NCBI GenBank assembly: GCA_937925565.1 | Contig: CALALM010000303.1 | Coordinates: 1-10,582, forward strand | Length of the DNA stretch: 10,582 nt | From: an uncultured Centipeda sp. | Lineage (GTDB): Bacteria > Bacillota > Negativicutes > Selenomonadales > Selenomonadaceae | Direction: 5' to 3' | Shown: piece after piece, positions 5,591 to 10,582 of the stretch | Position numbering within the stretch: the first letter of the stretch is position 1 | How the letters are laid out: every line of letters starts with the position of its first letter | The notes under the pieces: model-generated | What the model was told of the DNA's origin: nothing | Database searches by the model: none | The model's input: the letters and a program-made list of their open reading frames with translations, nothing else | Made by a program: the position numbers and the translations under genes

Positions 5591-6420
5591 ACGCGTGCAA
5601 GCACAATCGCGGGCGCACGCGCAATCAGCCCGTCCTCCGCAGCATATCGGTAAAAGAGTCTGAGCCCCGCAAGCGTCGCCTCGTCCAGCTGCCAAACAAC
5701 CGCGCTGCCGAGGTACTCCGTCAGCTGCGCACGCGTGAAGCGCCCGTCATGCGCCAGCACCTCCGTGATCGCCGCATCCTTCACCGCGTCCCAGCACTCG
5801 AACGCCGCCGCGATCCGTCCATGCACCATCTCCATCTCCGCCGGATGTGCCGCCGCAAACGTGCGCGCCGCCGCCCAGATGCCGAACACCATGCGCGCGC
5901 CCGTCATTTGCTTCCACTCCCGCGCGAGATCGTAGATGTAGATCCCGTCGGGCGGGTGATGGTAGAGTTCCAGTGCGTCATCCCCGATGAAAAGGGCGCC
6001 TGCCGCCCCCTCCGGCACGGGATCCTCCGGTGTGAGTGCCCGCGTTTCGTACTGCGGCGCGGCATCATACACGCGGCGCAGGATGATCTTGAGGAGGGCG
6101 TGCGAGGACGCCGACTTATCCGAGAGCAGGACGCGCTGCGCTCCGATCTCCTCGGCGGGCACGCGGCTGACGAGCAGCACGCTCCGTACATCGCCGTCCG
6201 AGGCAATGCAAACATCCGGCAGGAGAACGAGATCATCCGCATGGCGCGCATACGTGATCGACGAGACCCCCGACACATCCAGGTTCTTCGCCTCGAGCCG
6301 CCCGTTCAGCTGCGCAGGCGTCGCACGCAGGATGTCCAGCCCCTGTGCCGCCCCATGCGCGAGCGCATACGTGAGCGGCAGCACATTCAAGAATGCAATA
6401 TGACCCAGACGCGGTATCAT
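5587..6420 (-). CDS. mqnA: Chorismate dehydratase MqnA (futalosine menaquinone pathway)
   Basis: MqnA removes water from chorismate to give 3-enolpyruvoylbenzoate, the first step of menaquinone synthesis through futalosine. The 277-residue protein fits the family length and its periplasmic-binding-protein fold. Motifs are IAFLNVLPL (8 to 16), DVSGVSSITYA (48 to 58), SDGDVRSVLLVS (74 to 85), SDKSASSHALL (100 to 110), FIGDDAL (144 to 150) and YDLAREWKQMTG (163 to 174). I prefer the ATG at 6420, because AGAGGGGGG ends five bases before it. An in-frame GTG at 6426 would sit on that ribosome site. The other futalosine genes (mqnB to mqnE) are not in the window. A TATAAT box lies about 27 bases upstream, giving a short leader of about 20 bases. 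Confidence 0.92.
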   Translation of the reverse strand: MIPRLGHIAFLNVLPLTYALAHGAAQGLDILRATPAQLNGRLEAKNLDVSGVSSITYARHADDLVLLPDVCIASDGDVRSVLLVSRVPAEEIGAQRVLLSDKSASSHALLKIILRRVYDAAPQYETRALTPEDPVPEGAAGALFIGDDALELYHHPPDGIYIYDLAREWKQMTGARMVFGIWAAARTFAAAHPAEMEMVHGRIAAAFECWDAVKDAAITEVLAHDGRFTRAQLTEYLGSAVVWQLDEATLAGLRLFYRYAAEDGLIARAPAIVLARV

Positions 6421-6446
6421 GCGCACCCCCCTCTCTATTCTTTTCC

Positions 6447-6452
6447 ATTATA
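6447..6452 (-). promoter_or_regulatory. -10 box of the mqnA promoter
   Basis: A perfect TATAAT lies on the minus strand and would start transcription near 6440, about 20 bases before the mqnA ATG. No good -35 box is found; TGTATT at 6475 to 6470 is the best-spaced candidate and is weak. That -35 zone is occupied by a palindrome, which suggests regulation. Confidence 0.55.
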
Positions 6453-6467
6453 ACTCTTATTCGCGGA

Positions 6468-6482
6468 AAAATACAGTATTTT
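6468..6482. promoter_or_regulatory. 15-bp palindrome in the divergent promoter region
   Basis: AAAATAC-A-GTATTTT is a perfect seven-base dyad around one base. It covers the weak -35 zone of the mqnA promoter and lies about 45 bases upstream of the -35 box of the rightward AICAR-transformylase promoter. It is a plausible operator for a dimeric regulator, but AT-rich dyads this short can occur by chance. Confidence 0.35.
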
Positions 6483-6524
6483 CGCAATTACTTACGCAGA
6501 ATGGGTCAAATCGTTTCCGCGCAG

Positions 6525-6553
6525 TTGAAAATCGCCGCGTGCACCGCTATAAT
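6525..6553 (+). promoter_or_regulatory. Promoter of the AICAR-transformylase gene
   Basis: TTGAAA (6525 to 6530) and TATAAT (6548 to 6553) are 17 bases apart, close to the ideal housekeeping promoter. The predicted start near 6560 leaves a leader of about 35 bases, which contains AAGGAG (6581 to 6586). There is no room for a purine riboswitch between this start and the gene. Confidence 0.8.
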
Positions 6554-6594
6554 AACATCATCACAAACTCCCCGAGAGAAAAGGAGCGCTTACA

Positions 6595-7767
6595 ATGAAC
6601 GAAATCGCACTGAAATACGGCTGCAACCCGAACCAGACGCCCGCGCGCGTCTACGCCGAGGGCGGGCTGCCCTTCACCGTCCTGAACGGACGCCCCGGCT
6701 ACATCAACCTGCTCGACGCGCTGAACAGCTGGCAGCTCGTGCGCGAACTGCGCGCGATGTCGGGACTGCCCGCCGCCGCGTCCTTCAAACACGTCAGCCC
6801 GGCAGGTGCGGCGCTGGGTCTCCCGCTCAGCGGCACGCTTGCGCGTGCCTGTGCCGCCGAGGGGCGTGACCTCTCACCCGTGGCGTGTGCCTATGTGCGT
6901 GCGCGCGGTGCCGACCGCATGAGCTCCTACGGCGACTTTGCCGCCGTTTCCGATGTGTGCGATGAGAGTCTCGCGGAGTTCCTGCGCGGCGAGGTGTCCG
7001 ACGGCATCATCGCCCCCGGCTACACCGACAAAGCGCTCAAAATCCTGAGGGGCAAACGCAAGGGCAGCTATCTCATCCTCCAGATGGATGAGAGCTACGC
7101 GCCGCCCGCGCTTGAGCGCAAGGACGTGTACGGCGTCACGTTCGAGCAGCAGCGCAACGACGTGCAGATTACGGAGGACTGCCTCACGGATCGCCCGACG
7201 GCGAACAAGGATATCCCCGACGCGGCAAAGCGCGACCTTCTGCTCGCGCTTATCACGCTGAAGTATACGCAGTCCAACTCTGTCTGCTATACAATGGATG
7301 GACAAGCGATTGGTGTCGGCGCGGGGCAGCAGTCGCGCGTCCACTGCACACGCCTCGCGGGGAACAAGGCGGACATCTGGCAGCTGCGTCAGAGCCCGCA
7401 GGCGCTCGCGCTCCCCTTCCGCGATGATGTGCGTCGCCCCGACCGCGACAACGCCATCGACGTTTTTGCGGCGGGCGATGAGGATGACTACGCCCTGCTC
7501 GTCAGCGACTGGCAGCGTCTCTTTACGGCAAAACCCGCCCCCTTTACGCGTGCGGAGAAGCGTGCGTATCTCGCGACGATCAAGGGGGTTGCGCTCGGCT
7601 CGGACGCGTTCTTCCCGTTCGGCGACAACGTTGAACGCGCACACCAGAGCGGCGTTTCCTACATCGCGCAGAGCGGCGGCTCCATCCGCGACGACAACGT
7701 CATCGCGACCTGTGACAAATACGGCATCGCAATGGCGATGACCCACATCCGCCTCTTCCATCATTGA
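6595..7767 (+). CDS. purH: Stand-alone AICAR transformylase (PurH C-terminal domain only)
   Basis: The 390-residue protein matches the AICAR formyltransferase half of PurH, which formylates AICAR with 10-formyl-tetrahydrofolate to FAICAR. Visible motifs are SFKHVSPAGAA (63 to 73, with the catalytic Lys65-His66 pair), KYTQSNSVCY (223 to 232), GVGAGQQSRVHC (240 to 251), SDAFFPFGDNV (336 to 346) and SGGSIRDDNVI (360 to 370). The N-terminal IMP cyclohydrolase domain (MGS-like, about 190 residues) is absent: the protein begins directly at LKYGCNPNQ, which in bifunctional PurH marks the start of the second domain. The start is firm, with AAGGAG eight bases upstream. Ring closure to IMP must be done by another protein; this may also be a second copy beside a full PurH elsewhere. 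It is transcribed alone, with its own promoter and terminator. Confidence 0.9.
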   Translation: MNEIALKYGCNPNQTPARVYAEGGLPFTVLNGRPGYINLLDALNSWQLVRELRAMSGLPAAASFKHVSPAGAALGLPLSGTLARACAAEGRDLSPVACAYVRARGADRMSSYGDFAAVSDVCDESLAEFLRGEVSDGIIAPGYTDKALKILRGKRKGSYLILQMDESYAPPALERKDVYGVTFEQQRNDVQITEDCLTDRPTANKDIPDAAKRDLLLALITLKYTQSNSVCYTMDGQAIGVGAGQQSRVHCTRLAGNKADIWQLRQSPQALALPFRDDVRRPDRDNAIDVFAAGDEDDYALLVSDWQRLFTAKPAPFTRAEKRAYLATIKGVALGSDAFFPFGDNVERAHQSGVSYIAQSGGSIRDDNVIATCDKYGIAMAMTHIRLFHH

Positions 7768-7804
7768 GTGCGGCATCCTTCCCTTCAAGCATACACAAGC
7801 AGCG

Positions 7805-7844
7805 GGCTGCTCTGCAATGACAAAACGTTCTTCGCAGAGCAGCC
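7805..7844 (+). terminator. Terminator after the AICAR-transformylase gene
   Basis: GGCTGCTCTGC (7805 to 7815) and GCAGAGCAGCC (7834 to 7844) are perfect 11-base inverted repeats around an 18-base loop, followed by TCTTTCATTT. The stem is strong. The T-rich tail is interrupted and the loop is long, but the position 37 bases after the stop fits a terminator. Confidence 0.7.
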
Positions 7845-7902
7845 TCTTTCATTTCGCCGAATCTTTTTCACAGTCCATTCTCATTAAATATTTTTATTTG
7901 AT

Positions 7903-7947
7903 TTATCTATCAGAATCATGTTATCATTCCGTTATCTATTGTATAAT
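7903..7947 (+). promoter_or_regulatory. Promoter region of the copper receptor with GATAA-type repeats
   Basis: A perfect TATAAT (7942 to 7947) lies 36 bases before the ATG, with no good -35 box. Over and just before it are TTATC at 7903, 7921 and 7932. On the other strand these read GATAA, with GATAAC twice at an 11-base step. This resembles overlapping Fur-type hexamers; the best 15-base window matches the TGATAAT-N-ATTATCA form at about 8 of 14 positions. No CopY-type TACA-2-TGTA site was found. A weak promoter covered by such repeats suggests metal-dependent control, but the regulator is a guess. Confidence 0.4.
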
Positions 7948-7982
7948 AAGTCTCATTCTCTTCTCTGTAGGAGGTATCCAAA

Positions 7983-10100
7983 ATGACCCGATTCCCCCGC
8001 CGTCTTGCCCTGCTCGGCATTACGCTCAGCACAGCATGTTTTGGAGCGCACGCCTATGCAGCTCAGACCATGACCGATACGCACAGCAGTACGACAGATA
8101 TGCAGGGTATGACGAGCAGCCTTGCTGCCGACGGGATGTACGTATTCACCCTCGATGAGGTCATCGTCACGGGCTACCGCGTGGCAACGCCGCTCACCCT
8201 CTCCACCGATCCGCAGCGGCCGCGTCAGCCCATCCCCGCCGCCGACGGCGCGGGCTACCTCAAGACCATCCCCGGCTTCTCCGTCGTCCGCAAGGGCGGG
8301 CTCGGCGGCGACCCGATGATGCGCGGCATGGGCGGCTCGCGCATGGTGATGGATATGAACGGCGGCATGATGTCGGGCGGCTGTCCGAACCGCATGGATC
8401 CCACATCGACCTATGCGTTCCCCGAGACGTTCAGCCGCATCATCGTGAACAAGGGCCCGCAGAGTGTCCGCTACGGTGCGAGCGTCGCGGGCAGCGTCAT
8501 CTTCGAGCGCGAGACGGAGCGCTTTGAAAAGCCCGGCGTGCGCGGCAGCGTCTCTGTCCTCGGCGCGTCGAACCACCGCCTTGACGAGCTGACCGATGTC
8601 GCGGCGGGCGATATAAAGGGCTACGCGCGCATCATCCAGACGCGCAGCTATGCGCGCGACTACGCGGACGGCAACGGTCACCGCATCCACTCGGGCTACA
8701 GCCGGCACAGCCTCACGGGCATCGTCGGACTCACCCCCGACCCCGATACCCTCTTCGAGGTCTCCTACGACCGCAGCCGCGGTTGGGCAAAGTACGCGCA
8801 CGGCATGATGGACGGCAGCCAGTTCGACCGCGACAGCTGCGCCGTCAAGTTCGAGCGCGCTCATCTCTCGCCTGTCGTGGAGAAGTTCACACTGAATTTC
8901 AACAACGATACAATCGATCACATCATGGACAACTACACGTTCCGCCCCGGCGGGATGATGGGAACGGAGGTCAAGCGCGAACAGTACGGTGTCCGTGCCG
9001 CCTTTGACCTGCGATTCTCACCGCAGACGAGCGCCGCCGTCGGCATTGACCTGCGCCGCGACGCACACAGCTTTGCCGAGGCGCACAAGCGGCGGAAGGG
9101 CTCGTTCAACAACGATATGGACATCAACAGTTTCGGCATCTTCCTTGAGTACAGCCGCGATCTCACGGAACGCAGCAGTCTGTTCACGGGGCTGCGCTAC
9201 GACCGGACGGAAACAGACTATCACAACGCCCTGTTCCGCAATCCGATGGGGATGCTCACACGCAGCCTCGTCCCCGGCAGTGCGAGCGATCATGCGGTCA
9301 GCGGCTTCATTCGCTGGGAGAACACCGCAAAGAAGCAGCCGCTCACGTTCTACGTCGGCCTCGGACACGCAGAGCGCCCCGCCGACTACTGGGAGGCGTA
9401 CCACACATGGGCAGCATACAGCAACCGCGTGAACGGACAGACCGCCTCGCCCTCCGCGACGCGTCCCGCCACAGAGAAGAACACGCAGCTCGACCTCGGC
9501 TGGGTCTACACGAGCGAAAAGACGAACGCAAACCTCTCCCTTTACTACGCGCACATTGACGACTTCATCCTGCGCAAGCCGCAGATCGGCATGGGTCCCA
9601 CGGCACGCACCCCCTATGCCAATGTGGACGCGCGTCTCTACGGATTTGAGGCGGAGTACACGCGCATCGTCTCCCCGCGCTGGACGCTCGGCGCATCGCT
9701 CGCCTACACGCGCGGCGACGACCGCACGAACAATACAGCGCTCCCGCAGATCGCCCCGCTCGAGGCGACGCTCACGGCGAAATACAGCCACAAGAAGCTG
9801 GAGACGAACGCCGTCTGGCGGCTTGTCAGCCGCCAGAACCGCTTCCACAAGGGCTACGGCAGCGTCACGGGCACGGACTACGGCCCGACGGGCGGCTTTG
9901 GCATCTTCTCCCTTAGCCTCGCCTACCGTCCCGACGAGAACCTGACGTTCTCCCTCGGTGTGGACAACCTCTTCAACAAGACCTACGCCGAGTTCGTCAA
10001 CTACAGCGAGGCGGCAATCGCCTCCCTCGGCATCCCCGCCGGCGGCCACATCACCGAACCGGGACGCACCTTCTGGCTCAAGAGCAACTACAGATTCTGA
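7983..10100 (+). CDS. TonB-dependent copper receptor (OprC/NosA type)
   Basis: This 705-residue outer-membrane receptor has a signal peptide (cleavage near AYA-A, 26 to 27), a TonB box DEVIVTG (58 to 64), a plug domain (about 65 to 178) and a 22-strand-type barrel ending in the outer-membrane signature YRF. The plug contains CPNRMDP (134 to 140) and ETFSRIIVNKGPQSVRYG (148 to 165), the pattern of the TonB-copper family. OprC binds copper through CxxxM and HxM. Here C134/M138 and H273/M275 (YAHGMMDGSQFDR) provide both halves. A Met-rich stretch, MMRGMGG to GGMM (112 to 130), precedes the Cys. The likely substrate is therefore copper, taken up with energy from TonB-ExbBD, whose genes are not here. 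AGGAGG lies eight bases before the ATG. The transcript ends at the hairpin 10119 to 10144. Confidence 0.88.
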   Translation: MTRFPRRLALLGITLSTACFGAHAYAAQTMTDTHSSTTDMQGMTSSLAADGMYVFTLDEVIVTGYRVATPLTLSTDPQRPRQPIPAADGAGYLKTIPGFSVVRKGGLGGDPMMRGMGGSRMVMDMNGGMMSGGCPNRMDPTSTYAFPETFSRIIVNKGPQSVRYGASVAGSVIFERETERFEKPGVRGSVSVLGASNHRLDELTDVAAGDIKGYARIIQTRSYARDYADGNGHRIHSGYSRHSLTGIVGLTPDPDTLFEVSYDRSRGWAKYAHGMMDGSQFDRDSCAVKFERAHLSPVVEKFTLNFNNDTIDHIMDNYTFRPGGMMGTEVKREQYGVRAAFDLRFSPQTSAAVGIDLRRDAHSFAEAHKRRKGSFNNDMDINSFGIFLEYSRDLTERSSLFTGLRYDRTETDYHNALFRNPMGMLTRSLVPGSASDHAVSGFIRWENTAKKQPLTFYVGLGHAERPADYWEAYHTWAAYSNRVNGQTASPSATRPATEKNTQLDLGWVYTSEKTNANLSLYYAHIDDFILRKPQIGMGPTARTPYANVDARLYGFEAEYTRIVSPRWTLGASLAYTRGDDRTNNTALPQIAPLEATLTAKYSHKKLETNAVWRLVSRQNRFHKGYGSVTGTDYGPTGGFGIFSLSLAYRPDENLTFSLGVDNLFNKTYAEFVNYSEAAIASLGIPAGGHITEPGRTFWLKSNYRF

Positions 10101-10118
10101 CAAAAACAGTTCAGAGCG

Positions 10119-10144
10119 GAGCTGCCGCTTCATCGCGGCAGCTC
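10119..10144 (+). terminator. Terminator after the copper receptor gene
   Basis: GAGCTGCCGC (10119 to 10128) and GCGGCAGCTC (10135 to 10144) form a perfect ten-base-pair stem with a six-base loop, 18 bases after the stop. Only TTTGAAT follows, so the T-run is short, but the stem is very stable. Confidence 0.75.
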
Positions 10145-10181
10145 TTTGAATCTCATCCTTCCCCTTTTCGCGCCTCTGTGC

Positions 10182-10199
10182 TATAATAAACCATTATTA
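10182..10199 (+). promoter_or_regulatory. -10 box overlapped by a palindrome, before the last gene
   Basis: TATAAT (10182 to 10187) is a perfect -10 box about 32 bases before the last ATG; its -35 region is C-rich and poor. It overlaps TAATAA-ACCA-TTATTA (10184 to 10199), a perfect six-base dyad placed where a repressor would block the start. This indicates that the last gene is expressed apart from the copper receptor gene and is perhaps controlled by a separate regulator. Confidence 0.45.
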
Positions 10200-10218
10200 A
10201 AATGAGGGGGAATATTGC

Positions 10219-10582
10219 ATGAACGTATACCGCATTCTCATCGCACTGCTTGCGCCGGCGCTTTTCCTCGCGGCGCCCGTTTCCACATCCGCCGCACTGC
10301 CGCCGCCCGCGAATACAGCGCCCCTCCTGACGCCCACCCATGTGGATTGGGCGAATGATATCCGACGCGCCTACTATCGCATCGGCAAAACCGAGATCAA
10401 GGCGACCCTCATGCAGCTCGGTCCGTTGGAGAATTTCTCCCTTTGGCAGGGAAGGAAGATCCTCTTTGAGCACAGCTTCCCCGTGCCCAAGACATCCTAC
10501 GGCGAGGTCGGCGCCTTTACAAGCGGCGGGCAGACCTTCTTTTACTACCAGTCGAATACCGAGCTCGCGTGGATGCCGAACC
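10219..10582 (+). CDS. Exported protein of unknown function, cut by the window edge
   Basis: 121 codons are visible and the frame is open to the edge. The N-terminus MNVYRILIALLAPALFLAAP with cleavage near TSA-A (about 23 to 26) is a clear signal peptide, so the product is periplasmic or surface-located. The mature part starts with a Pro-rich linker (LPPPANTAPLLTP), then WANDIRRAYYRIGKTEIKA and mixed aromatic/polar segments such as GGQTFFYYQSN, suggesting a beta-rich fold. I recognise no family. The start is set by GAGGGGG eight bases before the ATG. It follows the copper receptor on the same strand but has a terminator and its own -10 box between, so a shared role in metal handling is only a possibility. 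Confidence 0.8.
   Translation, partial: MNVYRILIALLAPALFLAAPVSTSAALPPPANTAPLLTPTHVDWANDIRRAYYRIGKTEIKATLMQLGPLENFSLWQGRKILFEHSFPVPKTSYGEVGAFTSGGQTFFYYQSNTELAWMPN

Noticed and set aside
5530..6453. 307-codon plus-strand open frame opposite mqnA
   Set aside because: Arg-rich shadow of mqnA without motifs or translation signals.
6874..7788. 304-codon minus-strand open frame opposite the AICAR transformylase
   Set aside because: Shadow frame; no ribosome site and biased composition.
9018..10133. 371-codon minus-strand open frame opposite the copper receptor
   Set aside because: It crosses the receptor's terminator and is Arg/Val/Ala-rich without any family pattern; the opposite frame is a clear TonB receptor.
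10153..10473. 106-codon minus-strand open frame near the right edge
   Set aside because: It lies opposite the signal-peptide-bearing ORF that has a strong ribosome site and -10 box, so it is a shadow.

Overview
The window looks chromosomal and comes from a high-GC, diderm Firmicute of the Negativicutes, most likely Selenomonas or a close relative. That placement is inferred from the mix of genes: an outer-membrane TonB-dependent receptor and a phosphoethanolamine-transferase-like enzyme (outer-membrane traits) sit beside a 3D-domain cell-wall protein, a PBECR2-type small protein and futalosine-pathway MqnA. AGGAGG-type ribosome sites and TATAAT promoters fit this. No tRNA, rRNA, insertion sequence or CRISPR array was seen.

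Left part (1 to 6420): everything is read leftward. In transcription order the genes are mqnA (menaquinone synthesis), a secreted peptidoglycan-binding/3D-domain protein, a membrane phosphoethanolamine transferase of the sulfatase fold, a repeat-rich gap, a threonine-synthase-like PLP enzyme, a Ppx/GppA phosphatase and a PBECR2-family gene broken by one missing base. After these comes a compact structured RNA candidate with its own consensus promoter and a strong UUCG terminator, then a 26-bp palindrome, a second apparently frame-disrupted ORF and the first codons of a gene that leaves the window.

Centre (6421 to 6594) is a divergent promoter region. Right part (6595 to 10582) is read rightward: a stand-alone AICAR transformylase (the C-terminal half of PurH only) with a near-ideal promoter and a terminator; then an OprC/NosA-type TonB-dependent copper receptor carrying both halves of the copper site (CxxxM and HxM), with GATAA-type repeats over its promoter and a terminator behind it; and finally the start of an exported protein of unknown function.

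Together the genes are mostly housekeeping and envelope functions: respiratory quinone, cell wall, surface charge, amino-acid/PLP metabolism, polyphosphate or (p)ppGpp turnover, purine synthesis and metal uptake. The least explained part is 1 to 450: the RNA candidate, the palindrome and two single-base frame breaks that both look like the loss of one C from a TTCC. Those breaks may be sequencing errors rather than biology.
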